This document shows, piece after piece, positions 5,624 to 11,257 of a DNA stretch of 11,257 nt. Source of the DNA: Bacillota bacterium (GTDB lineage: Bacteria; Bacillota; Bacilli; Bacillales_B; DSM-18226); contig JAKACS010000044.1 in the NCBI GenBank assembly GCA_021821235.1, positions 1-11,257 of the forward strand, given 5' to 3'. How positions within the stretch are numbered: position 1 is the stretch's first letter; each line of letters opens with the position of its first letter. Made by a program: the position numbers and the translations under genes. Under the pieces are notes generated by a model. That model worked only from the letters and a program-made list of their open reading frames with translations. It ran no database searches and was not told where the DNA came from.

Positions 5624-5692
5624 GAAAGATTCGCTTAAATCAGCTGGTTTGTGTTCCAGTCGGATGAATCCAAAATCAACAATGACAACGAA

Positions 5693-6436
5693 TTAGACCT
5701 GCAAAAAGTTTGCGATCCGTTCTTTTGAGAGAATGTTTCCGACAAAGAAGCTGCCGAACTCGCCGTAACGGGCACTTACTTCATCGAAGCGCATTTCATA
5801 GACAAGCTTTTTAAATTGAAGGACATCGTCGGCAAAGAGCGTAACGCCCCATTCATAATCGTCAAAGCCGACCGAGCCGGTGATAATTTGCTTCACTTTT
5901 CCGGCATATTTGCGGCCGATCATACCGTGGCTGTACATCAGCTTTTTGCGCTCATCCATCGGCAGCATATACCAGTTGTCATCACCTTGACGACGCTTGT
6001 CCATTGGATAGAAACAGACATGGCTGGCTTTCGGCAAGGTTGGGTAGAGCCGAGCCAGAATTTGCGGGTTCTGATAAGGATCTTCCCCGGCAGGCAAATA
6101 ATTGCTTAGCTCAACAACCGACACATAGGAATGGGCAGGAATCGTAAACTCCGCTAATTTCGATTTGTTAAATTCAGTTTCAATCTCGTTCAACGCTTCC
6201 ATCGTCGGCCGCAAAATCATCATCATGAAATCGGCCTTTTGCCCGACAATCGTATAGATTGCGTGGCTTCCTTCTTTGTGTTCCTCAGTGGCATTCCATT
6301 TTTCAACTAATTGTAAAAACTCGTGAATCGCTGTCTGCCGTTCATCACTTGAAAGCATCTTCCAAGTTGTCCAGTCCATTGTCCGGAAATCGTGCAGGCA
6401 ATACCAGCCATCGAGTGTTTGTGCCGCTTCGCTCAT
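5693..6436 (-). CDS. hemQ: Coproheme decarboxylase HemQ (YwfI)
   Basis: A 247-residue chlorite-dismutase-fold enzyme that performs the last step of the coproporphyrin-dependent heme pathway: two oxidative decarboxylations of coproheme to heme b using peroxide. The core [20 protein letters not shown] starts at residue 142. Against the published Listeria numbering all key positions line up with an offset of four: Arg129 (133), catalytic Tyr143 (147), Met145 (149), Lys147 (151), proximal heme ligand His170 (174) and Gln183 (187). The start at 6436 gives [20 protein letters not shown] and an AGGAG eight bases upstream; upstream in-frame ATG 6442 and GTG 6445 are too close to that site. Divergent from pta, as in B. 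subtilis. Nothing suggests loss of function. Confidence 0.97.
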   Translation of the reverse strand: MSEAAQTLDGWYCLHDFRTMDWTTWKMLSSDERQTAIHEFLQLVEKWNATEEHKEGSHAIYTIVGQKADFMMMILRPTMEALNEIETEFNKSKLAEFTIPAHSYVSVVELSNYLPAGEDPYQNPQILARLYPTLPKASHVCFYPMDKRRQGDDNWYMLPMDERKKLMYSHGMIGRKYAGKVKQIITGSVGFDDYEWGVTLFADDVLQFKKLVYEMRFDEVSARYGEFGSFFVGNILSKERIANFLQV

Positions 6437-6472
6437 TGTCATCACTCCTACTCATCATTGTCCCTTTGAACA

Positions 6473-6483
6473 ACTATACTATA
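6473..6483 (-). promoter_or_regulatory. Candidate -10 region(s) of hemQ
   Basis: On the minus strand TATAGT occurs twice, overlapping by one base (6478-6483 and 6473-6478), about 40 bases upstream of the hemQ start. No good -35 hexamer lies at 16-18 bp, so only the -10 is proposed. Confidence 0.3.
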
Positions 6484-6649
6484 CCATAATTTCGCCAAAC
6501 GCTTCTTGAATAAACACTTGCTATTGTTGAACAGCTTCCTGGTTAAAAAGATATTCAGTTATCCCACTGTCAATAAGGATATTTTAGCGGTAAGAAGCAA
6601 ATAGTAAAAACGGGAAGAAACTATTTTCTGAAAAGAAAAACATTTTACT

Positions 6650-6663
6650 TGAAAGCGCTACAT
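6650..6663 (+). promoter_or_regulatory. CcpA (cre)-like site upstream of pta
   Basis: TGAAAGCGCTACAT matches the left half and centre of the cre consensus and closely resembles the activating cre I recall for B. subtilis pta (TGAAAGCGCTATAA). Its centre lies about 54 bp upstream of the start point predicted from the promoter at 6677-6704, the position expected for CcpA activation of acetate overflow genes. The right half-site is degenerate. Confidence 0.6.
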
Positions 6664-6676
6664 GTGATGGTTGTCC

Positions 6677-6704
6677 TTGAATTTTTCAAGCGGTAAAGTA
6701 TGCT
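6677..6704 (+). promoter_or_regulatory. Probable sigma-A promoter of pta
   Basis: TTGAAT (6677-6682), 16-bp spacer, TATGCT (6699-6704). Each hexamer matches four of six positions, weak enough to need activation, which fits the cre-like site upstream. The -35 is embedded in a perfect inverted repeat, CTTGAA-TTT-TTCAAG (6676-6690). Confidence 0.5.
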
Positions 6705-6760
6705 AAATAGGTGAATGTTTAAAAACGATAACGGCAATGAACATAAAGGAGGATTTAGAC

Positions 6761-7732
6761 GTGAGCGATTTATTTGAAGGTTTGAAACAGAAAATTACCG
6801 GGCGGAACTTGAAAATTGTTTTCCCGGAAGGAATGGATGAGCGGATTTTAAAAGCTGCCGGCCGCTTAGCAGAGCAACAAGTGGTTACGCCGATTATCAT
6901 CGGAAACATTGAGCAAGTACAGGCAAAGGCAACCGAGCTTGGCATTTCTTTAGACGCCGCTGAAATTTATGATCCAAAAAATTATCCGGGGATGGAAGAG
7001 ATGGTTGCTTCCTTTGTGGACCGCCGCAAAGGCAAAGCAACCGAAGAAGATGCCCGCAAGATTCTACTTGATGAAAACTACTTTGGCACGATGCTTGTTT
7101 ATTTAAACAAAGCAGATGGTCTTGTCAGCGGTGCGGCACATTCAACAGCCGATACGGTTCGCCCGGCATTGCAAATTATCAAAACGAAACAAGGCGTCAA
7201 GAAAACGTCCGGCGTCTTCATCATGGTTCGCAACGATGAAAGGTATGTGTTTGCCGACTGTGCTATCAATATTGCCCCTGACAGCCAGGATTTGGCGGAG
7301 ATTGCAGTTGAAAGTGCTAAAACAGCCAAGATGTTCGATATTGAACCGCGCGTTGCGATGCTTAGCTTTTCGACAAAGGGATCTGCCAATTCACCGGAAA
7401 CAGAGAAGGTTACTGCAGCGGTCGAGCAGGCAAAACAGCTCGCACCTGAGCTTGTGCTTGACGGTGAATTCCAATTTGATGCTGCCTTTGTTCCATCAGT
7501 AGCAAAAAGCAAAGCTCCAGGATCGGTAATTCAGGGCGATGCCAATGTGTTTATTTTTCCAAGCCTTGAAGCGGGCAATATCGGCTACAAAATTGCCCAG
7601 CGCTTAGGGAATTTTGAAGCAGTCGGTCCGATTCTTCAAGGGCTGAACCGTCCAGTTAACGACCTTTCCCGCGGCTGTAATGAAGAAGACGTGTACAAGC
7701 TTGCGTTAATCACAGCAGCACAAGTATTGTAG
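6761..7732 (+). CDS. pta: Phosphate acetyltransferase Pta
   Basis: A 323-residue cytoplasmic enzyme that reversibly converts acetyl-CoA plus phosphate into acetyl phosphate and CoA, feeding AckA in overflow acetate production. It has the short single-domain architecture of Bacillus Pta with no N-terminal DRTGG/BioD-like extension. Conserved blocks are VFPEGMDERIL (20-30), GLVSGAAHSTADTVRPALQ (120-138), YVFADCAINIAPDSQDLAE (162-180), SFSTKGSA (202-209) and the C-terminal PSLEAGNIGYKIAQRLG. The start is GTG at 6761: AAAGGAGG (6745-6752) ends exactly eight bases before it and the resulting MSDLFEGL aligns with other Pta N-termini. The upstream in-frame ATG at 6737 has no ribosome binding site and would itself contain the AAAGGAGG. 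Its promoter and cre-like site indicate glucose-responsive control. Confidence 0.97.
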   Translation: MSDLFEGLKQKITGRNLKIVFPEGMDERILKAAGRLAEQQVVTPIIIGNIEQVQAKATELGISLDAAEIYDPKNYPGMEEMVASFVDRRKGKATEEDARKILLDENYFGTMLVYLNKADGLVSGAAHSTADTVRPALQIIKTKQGVKKTSGVFIMVRNDERYVFADCAINIAPDSQDLAEIAVESAKTAKMFDIEPRVAMLSFSTKGSANSPETEKVTAAVEQAKQLAPELVLDGEFQFDAAFVPSVAKSKAPGSVIQGDANVFIFPSLEAGNIGYKIAQRLGNFEAVGPILQGLNRPVNDLSRGCNEEDVYKLALITAAQVL

Positions 7733-7749
7733 TTGGTTTAGAATAAGAT

Positions 7750-7773
7750 GGCCAGTCCATTTTCGGGCTGGCC
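7750..7773 (+). terminator. Weak hairpin terminator after pta
   Basis: GGCCAGTCC (7750-7758) pairs with GGGCTGGCC (7765-7773), one G-U wobble, six-base loop, 17 bases after the pta stop. No T run follows, so termination may be partial and some read-through into lipL is possible. Confidence 0.5.
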
Positions 7774-7793
7774 TCCTGTGTGAGCGGGGCAGA

Positions 7794-7823
7794 TTATCGC
7801 TACCCCACTCGACATGTTACAAT
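7794..7823 (+). promoter_or_regulatory. Extended -10 promoter of lipL
   Basis: TGTTACAAT (7815-7823) is an extended -10 with TACAAT at 7818-7823. A poor -35 TTATCG (7794-7799) lies 18 bp upstream. The distance to the lipL ATG is 30 bases. Confidence 0.5.
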
Positions 7824-7853
7824 GGAAGCAAATCAATCAAAGGAGTACCCAGT

Positions 7854-8693
7854 ATGGAACAAGCGCTCCGCTTATTGTGCCAGCCAGTGTGGCGGATTAT
7901 CGACCAATCGGCAGTAGGCGTCCATTTTTCGGCATTGCAATCATTTGCAACAGACGACACCTTATGCAACTCCATTGGCAGCGGCAAGGCACCAGCCACT
8001 GCGAGAACATGGGTGCATCCTAACACCATTGTTCTCGGCATCCAAGATACGAAACTACCCAATTTATCAGCAGGTATGGAATTTCTGCGACAGGAAGGCT
8101 ATCAAGTGATTGTCCGCAATTCAGGCGGCCTTGCCGTTGTCCTTGATGAAGGAGTTTTAAACATTTCGTTTATTTTGCCGGAGACGGAAAAAGCGATTGA
8201 TATTAATCGCGGCTATGAAACGATGTGGCTGTTTGTTCAGCAAATGTTTGCCGATTTTCCGCTGCCGATTGCTGCCGGGGAAGTGGTAGGCTCATATTGC
8301 CCGGGAAGCTATGATTTAAGCATTGCTGGGAAAAAATTTGCTGGAATCTCGCAGCGGCGTCTAAAAAAGGGAGTAGCCGTGCAAATCTATCTTGCAGTAA
8401 ATGGCAGCGGCAGCAAAAGGGCGGAACAAATCCGAACATTTTACCAAATTGCCAAAAAGGGTGAAGCGTCAAAATTTTCCCCGCCGGAAATTGTTCCGGA
8501 AGTAATGGCTTCCCTCGCGGAATTGCTTAACAAACCGTTTTCGATTGCCGACATCATGCTGCGTCTTTTAACACAGCTTAAAAGCTGGAGCGGAATGATT
8601 CTTACCGGCCAGCTGAATGACTACGAACTCGAAATTTTGCCTAGTTATTACGAACGGGTCGTCGAGCGAAACGATAAAATCATCAACGTTTAA
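7854..8693 (+). CDS. lipL: Octanoyl-[GcvH]:protein N-octanoyltransferase LipL (YwfL)
   Basis: A 279-residue member of the biotin/lipoate protein ligase-fold family that moves octanoyl from GcvH to lipoyl domains of E2 subunits in Bacillus-type lipoate assembly. The family motif RNSGGLAVVLDEGVLNIS spans residues 88-105. CPGSYDLSIAGKKFAGISQRR (149-169) contains Cys149 and Lys161, aligning with the acyl-accepting Cys150 and catalytic Lys162 of B. subtilis LipL. The Cys separates LipL from the LplA ligases. AAAGGAG ends eight bases before the ATG at 7854. B. subtilis LipL is about 281 residues, so the length is normal. The gene sits immediately after pta as in related genomes, with its own promoter. 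Confidence 0.95.
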   Translation: MEQALRLLCQPVWRIIDQSAVGVHFSALQSFATDDTLCNSIGSGKAPATARTWVHPNTIVLGIQDTKLPNLSAGMEFLRQEGYQVIVRNSGGLAVVLDEGVLNISFILPETEKAIDINRGYETMWLFVQQMFADFPLPIAAGEVVGSYCPGSYDLSIAGKKFAGISQRRLKKGVAVQIYLAVNGSGSKRAEQIRTFYQIAKKGEASKFSPPEIVPEVMASLAELLNKPFSIADIMLRLLTQLKSWSGMILTGQLNDYELEILPSYYERVVERNDKIINV

Positions 8694-8726
8694 ACAGCCG
8701 TAAACCGGATTCGGTCTACGGCTGTT
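8693..8726 (+). terminator. Hairpin terminator after lipL
   Basis: AACAGCCGTA (8693-8702) pairs with TACGGCTGTT (8717-8726). Beyond one A-C mismatch the stem continues with ACCG/CGGT around a GATT loop. The hairpin starts in the stop codon. The following sequence (ATGTTAT) is only moderately T-rich. Nothing else is evident in 8727-8819 except a weak AACCGG/CCGGTT repeat (8783-8805). Confidence 0.65.
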
Positions 8727-8819
8727 ATGTTATAACGGCGTGCTGCCATGTCTCTCCATTCTCCCATTCCTATTCTGTAAGCAACCGGCCTGCCTGCTAC
8801 CGGTTCTCAAGCCACCCTG

Positions 8820-9557
8820 CTATTCCGCAACTTTTTCTAAATTTCCGTTGCGATCCATTTTAAATTTTGTCTGTGGGCGCTCTTCTTCCTCAAATAATAC
8901 TAATTTACGGGCACGATTCATAATTTTCATTAATGTCTCGTAATCTTCTTGCATTGTGACACTGTTTTGTTCAAGATCATTGATTTTTTCGGTCAGTTCT
9001 TCATTTTGCTTACGCAATTCGTCGATTTCCCTTTTTAATCTTTCATTCTCCCTTTTTAAGGTGTTATTTTGCAGATTTGCATGTTGAAAGTTTGTTAAGA
9101 AATCAATGACGCTTTCAAGCGTTAAATTGGCAGCTGAAGCTGGCTGCTGTGGTTGTAGAACTGGATAAGATTCCAAACTTAATTCAACTGAGAGATCCTC
9201 TGCTTCTGTCTCTACTTCACTACTCGTGACCACCGCAACTGGCAACTCCAAGCTTTCAAACTCTGTTGCGGCAGGAATCGGTGGATTGTAAAGCAATTTT
9301 TTCTTCCCTCCCTGATCCTTTCCAAGCAGTCTTTGCCGCTGTTTGCGCTGTTTTTTTGCCAGCTGGAGCGCTTTTTCATAGTGGTGGCGGACAACCGCAT
9401 TCCACCTAAAACCGCAGGCAGCTGAGGTTCGGTTGAGTTTATCCCCTACCTCTTCAAATGCGTTCAGCTGTGTGCTTCCTTCCCGTACATGCCGCAAAAC
9501 CGTTTCTGCTAAAAGCAAATCGTCTTCTTCTGACCAAGCATCTTGGCGAACTTTCAT
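8820..9557 (-). CDS. rsfA: Prespore-specific transcription regulator RsfA (YwfN)
   Basis: A 245-residue DNA-binding protein. The N-terminal [20 protein letters not shown] with the following [20 protein letters not shown] and [10 protein letters not shown] (residues 51-60) is a Myb/SANT-like helix-turn-helix as in RsfA. A basic linker (67-88) and an acidic, variable middle (about 100-140) follow. Next comes a heptad-patterned coiled coil (about 160-200, [18 protein letters not shown]) that probably dimerises the protein. In B. subtilis RsfA is made in the forespore under sigma-F and tunes sigma-F-dependent genes. The start at 9557 is chosen because AAGGAG lies eight bases upstream and the encoded protein begins like known RsfA; in-frame starts as far out as 9656 would add a non-homologous leader. 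A sigma-F-type promoter lies at 9636-9665. Convergent with lipL; ywfM, which separates them in B. subtilis, is absent. Confidence 0.93.
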   Translation of the reverse strand: MKVRQDAWSEEDDLLLAETVLRHVREGSTQLNAFEEVGDKLNRTSAACGFRWNAVVRHHYEKALQLAKKQRKQRQRLLGKDQGGKKKLLYNPPIPAATEFESLELPVAVVTSSEVETEAEDLSVELSLESYPVLQPQQPASAANLTLESVIDFLTNFQHANLQNNTLKRENERLKREIDELRKQNEELTEKINDLEQNSVTMQEDYETLMKIMNRARKLVLFEEEERPQTKFKMDRNGNLEKVAE

Positions 9558-9635
9558 TCTTTCAACTCCTTCAATTACAATGTGAATAGTAACCATCGAT
9601 GCAACTGCCCGATGAATTATAAAAAGTTCTAGTTT

Positions 9636-9665
9636 AAGGTTTCCCAAATATCCCAAGCTTTATAC
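9636..9665 (-). promoter_or_regulatory. Sigma-F (forespore) type promoter of rsfA
   Basis: On the minus strand GTATA (9661-9665), exactly 15 bp, then GGGAAACCTT (9636-9645). This matches the sigma-F pattern GYWTA-N15-GGnnAnAnT at all but one specified base. It lies about 79 bases upstream of the rsfA start, and rsfA is a known sigma-F gene in B. subtilis. Confidence 0.65.
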
Positions 9666-9736
9666 CAAAATGATTAAAAGGGTAGTAGATTTTTTGAAAA
9701 GAACCAAAAACATGCATCTGGAAAAAGGAAGACAAC

Positions 9737-9765
9737 TTGCATTGCCATAAAAGAAACTGTAAAAT
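9737..9765 (+). promoter_or_regulatory. Candidate promoter of the DUF1450 gene
   Basis: TTGCAT (9737-9742), 17-bp spacer, TAAAAT (9760-9765). A second candidate is a perfect TATAAT at 9830-9835 with no recognisable -35. An inverted repeat (9789-9804) lies between them. The choice is open. Confidence 0.35.
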
Positions 9766-9788
9766 ACCATAGGAGTTCCCATTGGATT

Positions 9789-9804
9789 GAACGATAAATC
9801 GTTC
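9789..9804. promoter_or_regulatory. Inverted repeat, possible operator
   Basis: GAACGAT-AA-ATCGTTC, a perfect 7-2-7 palindrome about 105 bp upstream of the DUF1450 start. It ends 25 bp before a consensus TATAAT (9830-9835), so it would flank or overlap that promoter's -35 region. The size and symmetry suit a dimeric regulator, but no T run follows and no cognate regulator is identified. Confidence 0.4.
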
Positions 9805-9909
9805 GTGCAAAACGACGGTATCATAAGCTTATAATAACGAGTACATCGGAGCTAGATAGCAACGAAAGAAAAATATAAATTCTATTATTTTTAGAAAGGG
9901 CTGGAAAAA

Positions 9910-10131
9910 ATGTCAAATGAATTTCGTGTTTGTGACGATTGTCAGGCCGTAAATTTAAAGACATTAATCCCTCGCTTAAAAGAGCTGGATCCTGATGCAA
10001 AAATCGAGATTGGCTGCCAATCTTACTGCGGACCGGGGCGAAAAAAAACATTTGCATTCGTTAACAATCGTCCGGTTGCCGCATTAACCGAAGAGGAATT
10101 AATCGAAAAAATAAACAAAAAGCTTAAATAA
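9910..10131 (+). CDS. DUF1450 family four-cysteine small protein
   Basis: A 73-residue cytoplasmic protein of the DUF1450 (YuzB-like) family, function unknown. Four cysteines form two pairs: Cys8 and Cys11 in VCDDCQAVN and Cys36 and Cys40 in [20 protein letters not shown]. The spacing suggests metal or redox-centre binding. The CQSYCG plus FAFVN pattern is the family signature, but the CxxC at the N-terminus differs from B. subtilis YuzB, so I treat this as a separate subfamily and give no symbol. The C-terminus [16 protein letters not shown] is helical. AGAAAGGG lies upstream of the ATG. It stands alone between rsfA (divergent) and ywfO, with a terminator after it. Confidence 0.85.
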   Translation: MSNEFRVCDDCQAVNLKTLIPRLKELDPDAKIEIGCQSYCGPGRKKTFAFVNNRPVAALTEEELIEKINKKLK

Positions 10132-10166
10132 TCACCTTCGGCACCGGTCGTTGGTGGTTTTCTTTT
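10130..10166 (+). terminator. Terminator after the DUF1450 gene
   Basis: AATCACC (10130-10136) pairs with GGTGGTT (10153-10159), with one G-U wobble, around a 16-base loop that can fold partly (CGG/CCG). The T-rich tail TTTTCTTTT (10158-10166) supports rho-independent termination. Confidence 0.6.
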
Positions 10167-10228
10167 CGCTTGAAACCTCCCACTGGAACAAATGTCGAAA
10201 ACGAACAGAGAATTTTGTTGGATTTTGG

Positions 10229-10257
10229 GTGAATTGGGCTGTAAATGAGGATATAAT
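10229..10257 (+). promoter_or_regulatory. Sigma-A promoter of ywfO
   Basis: A perfect TATAAT (10252-10257) with a weak -35 GTGAAT (10229-10234) at 17 bp, 31 bases upstream of the ywfO start. Confidence 0.6.
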
Positions 10258-10288
10258 AGAAACTAGCATAAGAGAAAGAGGGGAGAGA

Positions 10289-11257
10289 ATGGGGTACTCG
10301 GCAGAAAAGCTCAGTGAAGAAAAGGTATTTAAAGACCCGGTTCACCGCTATATTCATGTCCGTGACAAGGTGATTTGGGACTTAATTGGAACTAAAGAGT
10401 TTCAACGCTTGCGAAGAATCAGACAGCTCGGAACCACTTTTTTAACATTCCATGGTGCTGAGCACAGCCGCTTCAACCATTCTCTCGGAGTATACGAAAT
10501 CGTCCGCCGCATTATTGATGATGTTTTTGCAGGAAGGCCGGAATGGAACGATGGAGACCGCCTGCTGACGCTGTGCGCTGCCCTCCTGCATGATTTGGGA
10601 CATGGCCCCTTCTCCCATTCCTTCGAAAAAGTATTCGAATTTGACCATGAGGATTTTACGCGTGCGATCATTCTTGGGAACACGGAAGTGAATAAGGTTT
10701 TGGCAAAAGTCGGAGCGGAATTTCCTGCGAAAGTGGCGGAAGTGATTGCAAAAACCTCGGAAAAAAAGCTGGTAATCAGCTTGATTTCCAGCCAAATTGA
10801 CGCCGACCGCATGGACTACTTGCAGCGCGATGCTTACTATACGGGTGTCAGCTACGGCCACTTTGATATGGAGCGGATCCTGCGCGTAATGCGGCCGCGC
10901 GAAGATCAGGTCGTCATTAAGAAAAGCGGGATGCATGCAGTTGAAGACTACATTATGAGCCGCTACCAAATGTATTGGCAAGTTTATTTTCATCCAGTAT
11001 CACGGAGCGCAGAAGTGATTCTCTCAAAAATTTTGCACCGGGCAAAGGACTTATACGAGCATCATTACACCTTCAAACATGAACCACATCACTTTTATTC
11101 TTTTTTTCATGACAATGTGACATTGGAAGACTATGTAAAACTCGATGAGTCGGTGATTTTGTATTATTTTCAGATTTGGCAGGATGAAGACGATGCGATT
11201 TTGCGCGATTTGTGCCGGCGGTTTATGAACCGCAGCCTGTTCAAATACACGGAGTTT
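10289..11257 (+). CDS. ywfO: HD-domain phosphohydrolase YwfO (5' part, runs off the window)
   Basis: An open frame of 323 codons without a stop to the window edge; the homologue in B. subtilis has about 433 residues, so roughly a quarter is missing. It is an HD-superfamily metal-dependent phosphohydrolase related to dNTP triphosphohydrolases/SAMHD1. Visible motifs are FKDPVHRYIHVRD (14-26), FQRLRRIRQLG (38-48), HSRFNHSLGVY with His64, ALLHDLGHGPFSHSFE with His101-Asp102, and QIDADRMDYLQRDAYYTGV with Asp171. His64, His101, Asp102 and Asp171 form the expected metal-binding set. The substrate is likely nucleotide triphosphates, inferred from the family. The start at 10289 follows AGAGGGGAG. Position next to rsfA is conserved with B. 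subtilis, where ywfN (rsfA) and ywfO are neighbours. Confidence 0.92.
   Translation, partial: MGYSAEKLSEEKVFKDPVHRYIHVRDKVIWDLIGTKEFQRLRRIRQLGTTFLTFHGAEHSRFNHSLGVYEIVRRIIDDVFAGRPEWNDGDRLLTLCAALLHDLGHGPFSHSFEKVFEFDHEDFTRAIILGNTEVNKVLAKVGAEFPAKVAEVIAKTSEKKLVISLISSQIDADRMDYLQRDAYYTGVSYGHFDMERILRVMRPREDQVVIKKSGMHAVEDYIMSRYQMYWQVYFHPVSRSAEVILSKILHRAKDLYEHHYTFKHEPHHFYSFFHDNVTLEDYVKLDESVILYYFQIWQDEDDAILRDLCRRFMNRSLFKYTEF

Larger units (their letters stand above)
4868..5692. other. Gene-free repeat island between gerQ and hemQ
   Basis: About 820 bp without a credible gene. It holds two copies of a 77-bp repeat with terminator hairpins, a 52-bp tandem repeat, a dispersed Bacillaceae repeat, and T-rich tracts around 5219-5255. 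Several short open frames exist but they lie across the repeats, lack ribosome binding sites and have repeat-derived Arg/Lys/Pro-rich sequences. The regions 4885-5063, 5141-5265 and 5624-5692 contain nothing I recognise apart from a possible promoter at 5159-5187. Confidence 0.7.

Noticed and set aside
4868..5692. Insertion sequence or transposon remnant
   Set aside because: No transposase fragments, no terminal inverted repeats and no clear target-site duplications could be seen, only short repeats.
6737..6760. Longer Pta start at ATG 6737
   Set aside because: No ribosome binding site upstream; the ideal AAAGGAGG lies inside this stretch and serves the GTG at 6761.
8783..8805. Terminator for rsfA (AACCGG/CCGGTT)
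   Set aside because: Only six base pairs around an 11-base loop and no T run on the minus strand; too weak to call.
10442..10993. Long minus-strand frames inside ywfO
   Set aside because: They are antisense shadows of the clear HD-domain gene, which has all metal-binding motifs in the plus frame.

Overview
This is a low-to-mid GC (mid-40s % by eye) chromosomal segment from an endospore-forming Bacillaceae bacterium. Gene content and order match the Bacillus subtilis yojF/bshB2 pair and the ywdI-ywdK-gerQ ... ywfI(hemQ)-pta-lipL-rsfA-ywfO neighbourhood. Purine-rich Shine-Dalgarno sites, sigma-A-like promoters, a sigma-F-like promoter and two sporulation genes (gerQ, rsfA) all fit a spore-forming Bacillus-type host. 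Nearly everything is ordinary core genome. I found no convincing undescribed multi-gene system.

Layout. (1) 1-647, minus: yojF followed by bshB2 (start of gene only), the bacillithiol deacetylase pair. (2) 648-1059: leader region holding an unassigned open frame. (3) 1060-3480, plus: a tight molybdenum cofactor operon mobA-moaE-moaD-moeB, closed by a strong hairpin terminator. (4) 3648-4381, plus: ywdI-ywdK with their own promoter. (5) gerQ (minus) converges on ywdK and shares a bidirectional terminator with it. (6) 4868-5692: a gene-free island of about 820 bp. It carries two 77-bp near-identical repeats that each contain a bidirectional terminator hairpin, a 52-bp tandem repeat (2.4 copies), and a degenerate copy of a repeat widely dispersed in Bacillaceae. 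(7) hemQ (minus) and pta (plus) diverge from a 324-bp regulatory region with a CcpA (cre)-like site and the pta promoter. (8) lipL (plus) converges with rsfA (minus), which has a good sigma-F-type promoter. (9) A small four-cysteine DUF1450 protein and the start of the HD-domain phosphohydrolase ywfO (plus, runs off the end).

How the genes relate. MoaD and MoaE form molybdopterin synthase. MoeB activates the MoaD C-terminal Gly-Gly, and MobA attaches GMP to the finished cofactor. moaA, moaC, moeA and mobB are absent here and must lie elsewhere if the pathway is complete. HemQ finishes coproporphyrin-dependent heme synthesis. Pta makes acetyl phosphate from acetyl-CoA in overflow metabolism, and LipL moves octanoyl groups from GcvH to E2 subunits in lipoate assembly. 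GerQ and RsfA belong to the sporulation programme. The most noteworthy points are the repeat/terminator island, the lack of N-terminal lysines in GerQ, the sigma-F promoter of rsfA, and the symmetric elements upstream of pta and the DUF1450 gene.
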